From Pseudisothecium myosuroides (taxonomy: Eukaryota; Streptophyta; Bryopsida; Hypnales; Lembophyllaceae): a DNA stretch of 64,000 nt. The stretch spans positions 11,224,501 through 11,288,500 of the forward strand of contig OX637291.1 in assembly GCA_951799445.1 (NCBI GenBank), written 5' to 3'. Positions 23,334-35,369 of this stretch are shown piece after piece. The position numbers were made by a program, and so were the translations under genes. The notes under the pieces are model-generated. The model did not search any database. It saw only the letters and a list, made by a program, of their open reading frames with translations, and was not told the origin of the DNA. Position 1 is the first letter of the stretch. Each line of letters starts with the position of its first letter.

Positions 23334-23600
23334 TATTAGTTTCCAATTAATCCTTATTTCCATACAAGGCATACAAAAATAGATTTAACTTATGTTTTGG
23401 ACAAGGGCCTTTCTCCTAGTCTCCCTTGTTTACACGTTGTATTTTTTTCTCCATAATTCAAAATGGAGTAAGGTCCCCCCCTCTTGTTTTGAAAATAAAA
23501 ATAATAAAAATAAACCCCCCAATGTACAAACTTTCCATCCCCTACGAAATTTGACACACCACTCACCCATCCGTCCATCCATCCATCCATCCATCTGCCA
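23330..23600. repeat. Dispersed repeat, copy B, ending in a CCAT microsatellite
   Basis: Partner of the 19500-19790 repeat, with the same order of shared blocks. It ends in about six CCAT/CCGT units at roughly 23567-23597, just upstream of the T-protein gene. Confidence 0.55.
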
Positions 23601-24059
23601 TGGCCCCATGCCATGCCATGCCCTATCCGTTCCTCCTCATTCAAAGCGTCGGGGACGCAAGAACCAGAATCCTTCGCCTCCGCCGGAGGAATCCCTCCGT
23701 CACGCTCCCCCCCTCCCCTCGCAATTCCATCCCTCTTCCCTCCCAATACATTATTGCCGCTCTCCTTTGCTTGGTCGTCCAAACCCAACACCGCATTTCC
23801 CGCACTCACATTGCCAAAATTTCCATCTCCCCCACGCACATTGCCAAATCCCCATCTCCCTCTTCTCGGGGTTCACAGATTCACACATTCCAATCGCTCT
23901 CCCAAGTGTCCCGTCGCCCGATTCAAGCTCCGATTCGACACAGATCCACCGGAACAGGGCTTCGAATTCGGCTCGGATTTTGCCTTTGGGGTTCCGATTT
24001 GGGCTTTGGGCTTCGGATTTTGGTGAGGACGGCATTGTGTGAGAGTTGGGTTGCCAGCC

Positions 24060-26968
24060 ATGAGGAGGGCGGTGACGCAGCAGCTCGGGGCGGCCGTGCG
24101 CCGGTCGCTAGGGCTGCAGAGCAGCAATGCTGTGCTACAGACGTCGCGACGTTCCTACGCGGACGAGGCTGGGGGTGGGGAGATGAAGAAGACCATGCTG
24201 TACGACTACCACGTGGAGAATGGCGGAAAGATGGTGCCGTTCGCAGGGTGGTTGATGCCCATTCAGTACAAAGACTCGATCATGGAGTCCACCACCAATT
24301 GCCGCTCGCACGGGAGCTTGTTCGACGTCTCGCACATGTGTGGCTTGAGTCTGAAAGGACCGGATGCGATCGATTTCTTGGAGACGCTCGTGGTCGCGGA
24401 TATTAAGGGGCTGCCGCCGGGGACGGGGACGCTCTCGGTGTTTACTAATGAGACGGGAGGGGTTATTGATGATACTGTCATTACCAAGGTGCGACTTAGG
24501 CTCAACCCTCTTTCGTTCGCTCCTCCTTTGGTAGAATGTTTCCTGCGTAGTTGCTACACTGGTAGTGAATTTAGTACGGTTTCTCACATTCAGAATGCCA
24601 TTGAAAATAGGTGGGAAGCGAGTGTAAAGCGATTGGAGTGTATTCTGTGTTTGTTTATGTTCCCTAGAATTGTAATTGTGGAATTGGTGGTGTTATGGAT
24701 GACATATACTTAACCTCCGGATTTGCCCTTCTTTGGTAGAATATCATGAATGCTTGCTATACCGCTCTTCAATGTAGCACACCTCTCTCATATTCAGAAC
24801 GTCATTGGAAAAAGTTGGGACAAGCTTGGTGAGGTTGGAGTGTATTACGTAGTGTCGGTGTTTCCTAGGATTGTAATTGTGGAAGTGGTGGTGCTAATTG
24901 ATGACACTATCTTTACCAAAGTGACACACTGTCGCACCTCTTTTTTATGCCCTTCTTTATTTAGAGTATCCTGCATCCTTGCTACACTGTTATTGAATGT
25001 CACATACTCAAAGTATGGCATAGTGAAAAAGTTGGGACAAGATTAAGGGGTTTGAGAGTGTTTTGTGTTCGTCGTTGTTTCCTTGAATCTCAATTGTGGA
25101 ATTGGTGGTGTTATTGACAACAATGTCATTAAACGTCTTCATTGTGACCTTTGGGATGACCTTCTAGAATATATTGCCACACTATCATTGAATGGAGCAC
25201 ACTCCTAAGACTGTCTTAGTGAAAAAGTTGGGACTCTAGGTGGTAAGGTTTGAGTGTATCCCGAATTTTGGTGCCAACCTTTCGTAGAATTTCAATTGTG
25301 AAACTTAGCTTATTTGTTATTGGTGTTTTAAGTAAAGATCCACTTAACCCTCTTTATAATGACCTACTTGAAAATGGGATTATTGAATATCCTCCATTAT
25401 GCGTGACTGCCACACTCTTGTTCCACTACATTCTATTGGACAAGGTGGTAAGATTGAAAGAGGTTTGAGCGTATCCCCAATTCTTGGTGCAGAGTTGGTG
25501 TATTTCAGGATTTGAATTGTGGAAGTTAACTTTTTTTTTTTTTTTTTCAGGTTACGGATGATCATATCTACTTGGTGGTGAATGCGGGTTGCCGGGATAA
25601 GGATTTGGCGCACTTGGGGAAGCATTTGAAGCCGTTCCAGGATGCAGGGAAAGCTGTGGGATGGCACATTCATGACGAGCGGTCTTTATTGGCGTTGCAG
25701 GGTCCTCTATCTGGCGAAGTGTTGCAGGCTCTTACGAAGGAAGATCTCAGCAAGATGTACTTCAGTGATTTTAAGATCATAGACATCAATGGGTCGGAGT
25801 GTTTCCTTACTCGTACAGGGTACGTGTTCCTGTTCTTCATGTAAAAAAATGGGAAATGAACAGCGAGAGCAATTAATGTGGCTTTGACATAACATTCTTG
25901 AGCTTCACACTAACCATCCCTACAGAGAGTCTGTTTTTGCTTGTGCACAAAGATACCTCTCTAGATCCTGCATTTTTTGTATATTCTTCGCATAAGGGCG
26001 TTCTTCCAATCAGGTCAAGAATGTTTTGGATGATTGAATTTCCGTGAGAGAGTTTCTAAAGCATGAAATTGATTGTTCTGAAGGTGTGAAAATTGGAAGT
26101 TTCGTTTTGTTCCTCCAAGCAGGTCAAGAATGTTATGGATAACTGAATCTATGTGAGAGAATTTTTGAAGCTTGAAACTGATTGTTTTGAAGGTTTGATA
26201 ACTGAAATTTCCGTTTTGTTTGTGGATACAGTTACACTGGCGAAGACGGGTTTGAGATCTCAGTTCCGGACGAAGCCGCCCTGGACTTAGCCAAGGCCAT
26301 CGTCGAGAAAGGAAAAGGAGGTGTTCGGCTGACGGGTCTGGGAGCTCGCGATAGTCTGCGCCTAGAAGCCGGTCTGTGCTTGTACGGCAACGACCTGGAG
26401 CAGGACATTTCTCCCATTGAGGCCGGTCTGACCTGGACCGTCGGCAAGAGACGGCGAGCAGAGGCCAACTTCCTGGGAGCCGAAGCTATTTTAAAGCAAA
26501 TCAAGGACGGTGTGACCCGGCGCAGGTAGGTGTCTGGTGCTCATGTGATTTTCATGAGTAGCACAAGTTGCTAAAAAACACTACTAAATGTGCTGAAATT
26601 TCAAATTTAACACTGTTGTTTCCATTTTTGTAGCAAGACAAAAGTATTGGTAGACAATAAGCTAAATGTAGTTACATTTTTTTATCACTGTGCGCAGGGT
26701 GGGCTTCATCTCCACCGGTGCCCCTGCACGGGCGCACAGTGAGATTCTGGACCTGGAAGGGAAGAAGATCGGTGAGATCACGAGTGGTGGCTTCAGCCCC
26801 TGCTTGAAGAAGAACATCTCCATGGGCTACATTGCTACTGGCCAGCACAAAAATAAGAACAAAGTGAAGGTGACTGTTAGGTCCAAGGCGTATGATGCCA
26901 CGGTGACGAAGATGCCGTTTGTGCCGGCCCAGTATTACAAGGCGCCCGAAGCTCCTGCGGCGAGCTGA
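24060..26968 (+). CDS. Aminomethyltransferase, T-protein of the glycine cleavage system
   Basis: In the mitochondrial glycine decarboxylase complex, T-protein takes the aminomethyl group from H-protein, releases ammonia and makes methylene-tetrahydrofolate; central to photorespiration. Four exons: 24060-24488, 25551-25819, 26232-26525, 26698-26968, with GT-AG introns and matching phases, giving 420 residues (plant proteins are about 400). The ATG at 24060 opens [18 protein letters not shown], an Arg-rich transit peptide. The mature part has [91 protein letters not shown] and [18 protein letters not shown]. No break in frame. Intron one (1062 bp) is built from degenerate tandem copies of the exon-one border. 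The family fit is strong. Confidence 0.95.
24464..25340 (+). repeat. Tandem duplications of the exon 1-intron 1 border inside intron 1
   Basis: The sequence around the first splice donor (attgatgatactgtcattaccaag|gtgcga) recurs in decayed form at about 24694, 24898, 25111 and 25318, with periods of about 230, 204, 213 and 207 bases. Each unit also shares ttggtagaat, tgctacac, cacattcagaa, aaagttggga, gtgttt and cctagaattgtaattgtgga. The third copy still reads attgatgacactatctttaccaaag. Confidence 0.75.
26012..26231 (+). repeat. Direct duplication of about 110 bp in T-protein intron 2
   Basis: The blocks caggtcaagaatgttttggat, tgaat, gtgagagagttt, aagc.tgaaattgattgtt and gaaggt occur at about 26012 and again at about 26124, the second copy ending just before the intron 2 acceptor. 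Confidence 0.65.
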
Positions 26969-27464
26969 TTTGCAGGGAAGTCGAAGTATCGACTAAGGGA
27001 GACGACGACTGAAGGCTTCTTCTCATGCTTGGAGATGAAAAGCGGTGTTGGTAAAAGTACATAGGCCTTGAAAATGCACATAATTGACAACCAATATGCA
27101 CTGCTTTTGCAGCTGGATTATTCTACCGGGAATAGGTTGACGAAAGAGAGGTCTTTGTGTGCTGTTTATGGACCCAGGCATTCATTCTGTTGTAGATGTT
27201 TGTAAGCAGTTGAGAATTGAGGAATGGTACTTATTCATTTCCACCACAGCTACTTCATCTTCATTCGCACCATGTGTTTGGGTGATAAGCTTATCATTTC
27301 TTATCCGGTTTTATGGGTCTGACTGCTTGTTCCTTGTCTTTTCCACGAGTGAAGATTCGCCGGGTATTTAGGTGGTTGTGACACGTAACACCTGGTTCAC
27401 ATCTGCTGAGAATGTTACTGCTTTTCACATCTGTCTATCCTGGAGGCCATGTAGCCTATGTTAA

Positions 27465-28199
27465 CCCCTAAATGCCCAAGGCCTTTTCCGAGCTTCTAAG
27501 AATTTGCTCCAATTTGAACAACAAGCCAACATTTTGATAAGTTGTATCAATTTTTTTTGAATTGTAACCATACAAATTCAAACTAGACATGTTACAGGTC
27601 ACATAGGGGAAGAATTTGTTCCAATTTGAACAAAAAGCCAACATTTTGATAAGTTGTATCAATTTTTTTTGAATTGTAATCGTACAAATTCAAACTAGAC
27701 ATGTTACAAGTCACATAGGGGAAGAAAACACAACAATATCACTTATGGATTGAAAGATTATAATGTTTGATCACAAAGGTGTTAAAACTAAGAAATTTTT
27801 TAAATCATTTTTTCGCAAGTCAAATCTCAAAAGTTGGTCAACATAAAAATATGAGGTTAAAGGGCCTAACATGCATAACCCCAATCAATTTACATTTTCT
27901 CAAAATCTACTCTACAATTTTTTTAAATGAATTTTTAATGTGATTTTTTCTCCAAGATCTAGTGTATTTGAGGCTCATTTCCAAGAGTCCTCAACACTAT
28001 GGAAAGTCAAGATTACAATGGGTACCCTTGCACAAAATCTTGAATTAAAAAATCATAATCAATCATTTTCAAAATTGGATTTTTGATGCTAAAATTAGAC
28101 TTCAAAAATATAAATTACTAGTAATAGCAACTTGGTTAGGTTTTATTTAACTTCAAAGTATTGTTAACACCCAAATTGGGTGCCTTGGGCATTTACGGG
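27465..28199 (+). mobile_element. TTAA-flanked piggyBac-like element, related subfamily (735 bp)
   Basis: TTAA at 27461-27464 and 28200-28203. Inward ends are CCCCTAAATGCCCAAGGC and CCCGTAAATGCCCAAGGC, 18 bases with one mismatch. It differs internally from copies 1-5 and contains a direct duplication of a 112-base segment (27498-27609 and 27610 to about 27722). No transposase frame. It starts about 0.5 kb downstream of the T-protein stop codon. Confidence 0.75.
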
Positions 28200-28308
28200 T
28201 TAAATAATGAAATTAGGTCAGAGAATCATTTGTCACATTTGATGTGGTACGATTATCTTTTGAGGTATTGTTCCTTTAACCCTACAATACCTTGATGCAG
28301 ATGTTTAA

Positions 28309-28986
28309 CCCTGTAGCATTCTTGTGAACACTTGAGTGTCCAATGGATGACTTCATTTGGCATTGTAGGATGGAAAAATGTATATTTTCATCCAATTTAT
28401 TTATTTGGAGGGTACTTGAGTACATTTTCAGTGAATTGCAAAGTCCCTCATTATGGTCTTATTTACTTTTCTAAAGAAGATGATCAAATTGTTAATTTCT
28501 CATAATGTTAATTTGAGCCATAAAAATGATGTTTTTTGAACTTGAGTCCAATTAATGAAAAGAAGCTAGTCAATTATAGTTTCTACACCAATTGAAAATT
28601 TTGAAAAATTCATAAATCTCAATATTTTATAACAATATGAACTTTGGGTCTCTAACCATGGTTGTTGATTTTCTAATTTTAAAATGACATGATAACTTTG
28701 GTTCATACCATGATGTTCTATACTATAATATACATATGTGGTGAAAATTTCATATTCTTTGAGTATATTTTGTATTTGATATGAATTTTCTTCAATTTTT
28801 TCTTAAAGAATTCATAATAATATCAAAAAAATTCCAGAAGATTTTAAAATTTTATAACTTGTAGTAGACATATGACTTCATCTCTGATTTTAAAAATTTT
28901 CATTTATATCTATCTGTAAATTGGCAACAAACAAAGTAATGACAGTTGAGGCTTGAAATCAATGGTCATGGTTTGTCTTTACAGGG
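28309..28986 (+). mobile_element. TTAA-flanked element with CCCTGTA ends (678 bp)
   Basis: TTAA at 28305-28308 and 28987-28990; inward ends CCCTGTAGC and CCCTGTAAAG. Only seven terminal bases match, so this is weaker than the CCCCTAAAGG copies. The right end also lies in an inverted repeat (28946 to 29034, ttgaggcttgaaatcaatgg) that spans into the 3' flank of the eIF1A copy. Confidence 0.45.
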
Positions 28987-29078
28987 TTAACTCTCGGTAA
29001 GCATGGGCCAATGACCACTGATTTCTAGCCTCAATGTTCATTACAAAATATCCAATCAGACTAAAACACTTGTGTCCC

Positions 29079-29516
29079 TCATATCTTATCAATATCCTCA
29101 TCCTCGAACTCGACATAATCATCGCTGTGACCCTCTTCTTCATCGTCCATGCCGCCAGCAATACCCTCGTTGAAGCGCACATTTTCTGGCAACTCGCCAT
29201 ACGCCTTCAGTAGACGGGCCTCGTCGGGCGGGTATTTCAAAATCACATCCGCCTTGTTGTCTTGGTAATCTCAAAGTCCAACCAAGATGATATCGCCCGA
29301 AGCGGTCCACACCTTCTTGTGCATCTTCCCTCGGATGTGGCACATACGTTTGGTACCATCGATGCAGAGTGCCTCGCAACGGCCGTTCCCGAGCATTCGA
29401 AGTACCTGCGCGTACTCCTGGCCATCTTCCTTGAAGACCAGCTCCCGCTTCTCGTCTTCTGCCTCGTTCTTGCCCCTCTTCCGGTTCTTGCCTCCCTTTC
29501 CTTTGTTCTTCGGCAT
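29079..29516 (-). pseudogene. Translation initiation factor eIF1A copy with one internal stop
   Basis: eIF1A binds the 40S subunit and promotes scanning and start-codon selection. The minus-strand frame from ATG 29516 to TGA 29079 is 145 codons without introns, the usual plant length, and colinear with eIF1[21 protein letters not shown], the OB-fold segment [45 protein letters not shown], then [33 protein letters not shown] and an acidic tail ending EDEDIDKI. Codon 82, where the family has Arg (GL-R-DYQ), is TGA, which fits a single C-to-T change at CGA. Everything else is conserved. It is either a young retrocopy, a recently inactivated gene or a sequencing error. No poly(A) tail or target duplication was seen to prove retroposition. 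Confidence 0.85.
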
Positions 29517-29831
29517 GTTTGGAAAATTCCTTCAACAATCACTCTATAAAATGGAAGGGCAAGTGGCCTTAAGACCTTGGTTTCTATGGAAGGTTAAGGT
29601 AGACAAGCATATTACCACCTTGACTAGTGTGCCTTGCTTTATATACTACCGAGGTTAATAACATTATATAACAAATTAAAAGATAATATAAAGTAAAAGA
29701 TCTTGTAAAGTAAAAGTTGATGTAATGTAAAGCATATATATGAAATAAAAGATAATTAAAGTATATGCAAAAAATAAAAAGTAAAAGATATGAAAAAAAA
29801 TTGAACAAATGATCCTTAAAATAACTCAAAA
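29517..29831. other. AT-rich flank upstream of the eIF1A copy
   Basis: Holds the region upstream of the eIF1A copy. The AT-rich 29650-29830 part has many aagtaaaaga-type short repeats. No gene seen. Confidence 0.35.
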
Positions 29832-30296
29832 ATCCATAATTTTTATAATGTAGGTCCAAACGTCACAAAATAGAGCTCATGCACCCTTCCTCGCAAAGAT
29901 CTTTCCAATGATACCAAGAACATGACCAATTGATGCATGGTCCAAATGATACATAATTTAGTAAAATTTAGTATAATGTAAGATCCAAAGTAACTTTAAA
30001 ATCCACAACTTTTATACCATAAGTCCAAATGCCACAAAATAAAGTCCTTGCACCCTTCCCTGTACAGATCCTTCTAATGTTACCAAGAACATGACCAACT
30101 CACACATAGGACTTCCCAAAGATACATAACTTAGCATAATTTAGTATAATTTAAGATCCAAAAATATCTAAAAGATTCATAACTTTTACACAATAGGTCC
30201 AAACGCCACAAAATAAAGCCCGTGCACCCCTCCTTGCTGAGGGCTTTCCAACAATAACAAGAATGCAACTAGGGGACACATGGTTCAAGAGATTCA
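29832..30296. repeat. Tandem repeat of about 172 bp, 2.7 copies
   Basis: Units start at about 29832, 30003 and 30175. Shared blocks are cataa.tttta, aggtccaaa.gccacaaaataaag, tgcacccttcc, ccaatgataccaagaacatgaccaa, gatacataa.ttag and aatttaagatccaaa. The copies differ at perhaps a fifth of positions, so the array is not young. The 172-base period is in the range of plant satellite monomers. Confidence 0.75.
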
Positions 30297-30344
30297 ATCA
30301 TAACAAACAAAACAAAACAAAACAAAATAAACAACCTAAATTAA

Positions 30345-31215
30345 CCTCTAAAGGCCCATTGTCCCTTTGGGGGACAAATGGGATTTTGGGCAAGTACCTA
30401 TGGGTTGAATTTTTGTCGTGATTTTTGAATTTTTTTTTGAAGATAGAAAAACTGATAAGCTTTGTGGGAATATAATTTTTTCACAATCGGTGCCCGGGAA
30501 CAATAGTTATGACCAAATAAACTCAAAATAGGGGAAAGGGCAGCCCGGGCAGCAAAAAAAAGTTTGCAAAAATTTGAATTTTTTAAAAAAATATTTTCTT
30601 CTCATTGATAACACTTTTGTCTATCCGGAAAGCTTTGATTCATTTCATTTGGATTTGTTATGAGAAAGTTATGGACATTCTTGTTTTTTGGGCAGTTAGA
30701 GCATCTTCTTGAATTTTTTTTGTAGGATTCAATTCTGAATGCAATTTTTCAAATTTTCAAATTTTTTTTGAATGGTTTAGTTTACTTGGTAGAAAAATCT
30801 CACCATTGGAATTAGTACATTTTAATTCCATCTATAATATATGAATATTTTAGATTTTCCTTCTATCTTGTACCTACTTCTATTTAACAATTTTTTTAAG
30901 AATGATAATTAAATTTTTTTGAATTTTTTTTTCCTAGACTCTCAACTCAATTTTCTACTATAAAGATTTAAATTTCAAAACTTTTTTGTGAAAATTTTTT
31001 AAGTTAAAAATGTTCAAAATAAAAAATGCAAATATCTTGCAATCTGAGCAGTCAAAAATTTTGAAATTTTTTCCACACATTCTTATACTAGTTAGCTATA
31101 AGATCCTATGGTTAGATGTGCAAAAAAAACATTTTTCAAATTTTTTTACTCCTTGCTTTAGAAATGGCAGTTTTGAGTGTTTTTTGGCAGAAAAAAGGCC
31201 TTGGGCCTTTAGGGG
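30345..31215 (-). mobile_element. piggyBac-like non-autonomous element, copy 3 (871 bp)
   Basis: TTAA at 30341-30344 and 31216-31219. Inward ends CCTCTAAAGGCCC (left, one base off) and CCCCTAAAGGCCCAAGGCC (right). The interior matches copy 2 in reverse orientation. No long reading frame. Confidence 0.75.
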
Positions 31216-31219
31216 TTAA

Positions 31220-33894
31220 GGTATGCATTTGCAATCTGAATATCTTGGGGCCAACTCCAAGAGAAGCACATATTTTTCAAAGGTGTGCACTTGTTTTACA
31301 AGTCAAATCCAAGTGAAATTATAATTTTTTGATTAAAATTGTCATTTCTTTGAATTTTTGAGGTGGGCTGCCCTAAAATCACAAAACCACCCATAGAGTG
31401 GAGCCATAAATGCCCTCCTAGCAATCCATAACTGCCTTTCCATTTATCTATTAGCACTTAATCCATAAATAACATGGTGGCCGGTTTTTGTCCAATGAAT
31501 GACAAAGAATCTTTTTGTATAGGACAAAAGTTAAACTATTCATCCTCGGAATTTGAGAAAAAAGGGGAGGTCCTATACAATAGTTTGACTTCCAATGCGT
31601 GTTTTTGCATTTTTTTAAGCCAATGATTCATACAGTAGCAAAAGAGTTGATTTCCACGATTATCAATCCATCTTTTAAGGATTAATTATCAACCAATAAA
31701 GGATTGACATGTTACCCTTGTTGGCATTAATGCACTAATTTTGTCAGAAAAGTTAATGGATTTGGATGAATTTTTTGGCGAAATTGGGGCTAAAAGTAGG
31801 ATGGCAAAAATAGGTAGATGGCAGAAATGGGTTGGTTTACATTAAGTGCATCCAAAAGCAACAAATAAGAAAAATAACACTATGTATCTAAATCTTACAT
31901 TTAGGCAATTCAAATGTACAATAAGACTTCATTATGTTGATTTGGGGTGCACTATCAATTTTGGATATACTTACCTTATATTGTATAACTTTGTGGTTGG
32001 ATTTGCTTTTATGTTTGGAAATTCGACAATGAGTCTGTGGATATGGAATAAGAATCGGTTGGATTTTGAAATTGATGATTTTGAAATTGGAGAAATCAAT
32101 CAATGAACAAAATAAATAAATAAAAATTATGTTTGTATATATATAGCTGCTTAAATTTTTTTAAAAGAGGATTTTAGTAGGACCTCTTTAGGCCCTACAA
32201 TCAAAGGTAAGGGTTTAGACTCTAACTTGTAGTGGCCACTTGCTTGCAAACTGCTTCATTTTTCGTACTCTACTTTCTCACTGCTCCCACCCCTTGTGAT
32301 GCAACTTGCCATGGAAAAAGTAGATGCAATTATTATTATGGAAATTGGTACTAAATTTTGGCATTTACTTATAAGAATTACAAAATTAGTGGAAGAACCA
32401 CTTGAAGAAAGTGATAACTTATAGTCTTAGATTCCTGCCTAGATTCTTTTGCTTTTATACCAGTATAATTTTTTGTAACCATTTTCAACTCCATCTTGGA
32501 TGAATTGGAAGAATTTTTGACCTTCATGCGATGAAGGGCTATACCAAAATTAAATCTTGCTAAGGATATAGTAAAAATTTATACTATAAATTTGAAACCT
32601 AAAATTTTTTGACATTTGAGATTCTAGTTGGTGATAATTTGAGTTTGGACTTTGAGAAAATGACATTGGAAGAAATAAACTACAAGAATTTGAAGTTGAA
32701 AGTATGAAATTGGTGAACTTTGGCAAAAGCAACATATTATTGTCAAAGGAAAAAAAAATAGGGAAGTTCTAGAAATTTTCCAAATTTTATATTGTACTTT
32801 CCATTTAACAAATAATTGCTCGTCAAGAATCTGTCGTGTAAATAAAGATTGGAGCACACAACAGATTGAGTGCCACAATCAACATCAAATATGCAATCAA
32901 AACTAAGCAAGAATGCATTAATAAATATACTTTTGAAGAAAAACTTAGGAATCTATACACAAGAAGTCTCGCAAGAAGTCAAGCGGCTCCCATTTCACAG
33001 AGGAAAAATCCAAGAGCGCAAGTGTAAAAGAAGTGAAGACTTAATTAAATGATAAACTATCATCTCCAAGCAAAGCAAAACGCACAACTCTCTCTAAGAA
33101 TACTCACAAAACTTGATTTGTCAAGAATGCCAAGTTAAAGAATTCTTTCCATCTAAATACTCAAATTCTAAGATGGATTCATAAATTCTAAAATTTGGAT
33201 GAAACTCATTCAAAACTATGATGAGCTCTCATAGAAGTCCATCTAATATTGTAATTTGACATGGAATGGTCCTACTGTTACTTCAAATGACAATGCCCCT
33301 CTTCAGTTATCCATAGATGATTGTTGACATAGAAACTATCTAATTGGAAATGGAGTATATTATCATGAGACAATTGGTTATTATCAAGTGAATCTTGTAA
33401 AAGTACAAAACATTGTTGATGGCATGATTTATTCTTCCTCTTTCTAGGGATAATACCTCTTGGGATTCTTGGGAGGGAATTTAGTTAAAAGCTAAATGAG
33501 ACTATTTGTTGCCTGGTGTCAATGCTCTGTAAGGGTTTGTGCGAGCTAGTGGCCAAGCATTGATTGCAAAGGTAGTGGCTATAATACGTGGATTATGAGT
33601 GGTTGTAATACGGTGAGTGGCTAGAGACTCTTATTCGATAATAATCGTGCAATTTTCAACATTCAAGGCTCCTACTTTCTAGGGGAGCAAAAGGGTCCTT
33701 CCATCGTTGGTATGTAAAATATTAGAATTTGTCCAAATGACTATGTTTTGAGGTTGTAGTTAAATCTGTAAAGTGCAATTGAAGAAATTTGTTCACTTTG
33801 ACTAATTGACCCTATCCAGTAGTATCCACTCCTCTTGTCTTGTCATTAATATGCTCAACCATATTGAAATCACCAAATAATATCTATTTAGCTA
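31220..33894. other. Gene-free AT-rich region
   Basis: Several short open stretches (for example 31846-32106, 86 codons) have the composition of the surrounding DNA and no recognisable motif. I see no gene, RNA gene or complete mobile element in these 2.7 kb. Confidence 0.35.
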
Positions 33895-34128
33895 CACAAA
33901 ATAGTGAAATTAGGTTGCCCCACACTAATTTCTCAACATTTGACACTATATAAATATATATTGTTACTATGCAAGAATGCACTACTTTTGAACTAGTTTT
34001 TGTTGTAATTTGGACTCACGAACCTCCATGTGTACAAATAGAAGTATCTACAAAAAATTTCATGTTGACTTTGATGGATTGTAGACTAACTTTTTTAGGG
34101 TAAGGCAACCTAATTTCACTATTTTGTG
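33895..34128. mobile_element. Tc1/mariner-type MITE, copy A
   Basis: TA at 33893-33894 and 34129-34130. Both inward ends read CACAAAATAGTGAAATTAGG and on to TTGCC, a 25-base perfect terminal inverted repeat. Non-coding, 234 bases. A diverged relative is at 57775-58024. Confidence 0.8.
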
Positions 34129-34539
34129 TAGAGGAAACCTAAAGTTTTCAATTGTGTTTCATAAACCAACTTAAGAACTTGTATAGTTGTATGTGTATAT
34201 ATTGAATTCCTGAAGGACTAAAGGATTGTTGAAGAACCAATTGAAAATTTAGGGAGGTTAGTCTGAAGTTATTTTGAATGTATCTTTCTAAAAATTTGAT
34301 ACAAGGTGTAAACATGTCCCCTTTTTGGGATATGTAATTTTTTTAAATTGGATTCTTAGATTATAAGTTATATTGTCTTAAGATTTTTTACTGAAATAGT
34401 TTGGGCAACTCACAAAAATCATCTTTTATTTTTAAAACTTTGTAAGTATGTAACTAATTATATAATATAAGATGCAATTGTGAGAAAAGAAATACAAAAT
34501 GTAGTATAACAATTCTTACTTTAGGAGAGTTTAAAGTCT

Positions 34540-35369
34540 GTTGACCTTATTGGACAAGGTTAGAAAAAAAACTTTTTCTTCTAACTTCAAATTCTATAAA
34601 CACATTAGCTTTCCGGAAATATAATTTTTATTTCGATTGGTGCCCGGGAGCAAAAGTTATACTAGTAGCACAAAAAGCCTTTTTTTAGTTTGACGGGCTG
34701 AAAAAAACCCTCAAGAAAACTTGAATAAAACAAATTAATTTTTTTCTTCATAGATTGTATTTTTATCTACATGGAAAGCTTTGATTCATTCCATTTGGAT
34801 TTATTATGAGGAAGTTATGGACAATCTTGTTTTGAGGGCAATCAAAGCATCTTTTTGAAAAAATAACTTATAGGATTCATTTTTGAACTCAATTTTCACA
34901 ATTTAAAAAAAAAATTCACAAGTTTAAGATCTCTTGCTAGAACAATCTCACCATTGAGATTAGTGTGTTTCAATTCCATCTTAGAGCTATAAACAATTTA
35001 GTTTTATCTTCAATCTTGAACCTACTTCTACTGAACAATTTTTTAATGAGTGAAAACTGAAAGTTTTTTTTTAAAATTTCTAATCCTAGACTTTCAATTC
35101 AATTTTCATCATGTAAAATTAGAAATTCAAAATTAGTAGACCAAAAATTTTAATTAAGAAGGTTAAAAGCCAAAGAAATGTAGTTGAGCATTGTGCAAAA
35201 AAACTTGTTTCCTTTTGAAATTTCTTCCACACATTTTTGCACTAGTCTAGTACAAGATCTTATGGTTAGATACACAAAAAAAAGCATTTTCTTAAATTTT
35301 TTCCTCTTTGCTATTGAAATGGCAATTTTGAGTGTTTTTTGATGGAAAAAAGGCTTTGGACTTTAGGGG
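34540..35369 (-). mobile_element. piggyBac-like element, copy 5, left end lost
   Basis: The right end is ...CTTTAGGGG followed by TTTA instead of TTAA. The interior matches copy 3 in the same orientation (tggtgcccgggagcaaaagttat, gaaagctttgattcattccatttgga, ttctactgaacaattttt). The left terminus could not be placed; the border is approximate. Confidence 0.6.

Larger units (their letters stand above)
21840..24059. other. Intergenic region and T-protein 5' leader
   Basis: Holds two TA-flanked MITEs, the unsplit dispersed repeat, and the second copy of the 19500 repeat with its CCAT run. A minus-strand open stretch at 21971-22300 (109 codons) has no family I recognise. From about 23600 to 24059 the sequence turns GC-rich and is probably promoter and leader of the T-protein gene; long plus-strand open frames there (23392-24406) come from its low-stop composition. 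Confidence 0.4.

Noticed and set aside
23392..24406. 216- and 268-codon plus-strand frames upstream of and over T-protein exon 1
   Set aside because: Low-complexity, Pro/Ser/His-rich products of a GC-rich leader and transposon-derived DNA; out of frame with the T-protein.
29140..29542. 132- and 99-codon minus-strand frames over the eIF1A copy
   Set aside because: These are shifted frames; the conserved eIF1A protein is in the frame 29516-29079.
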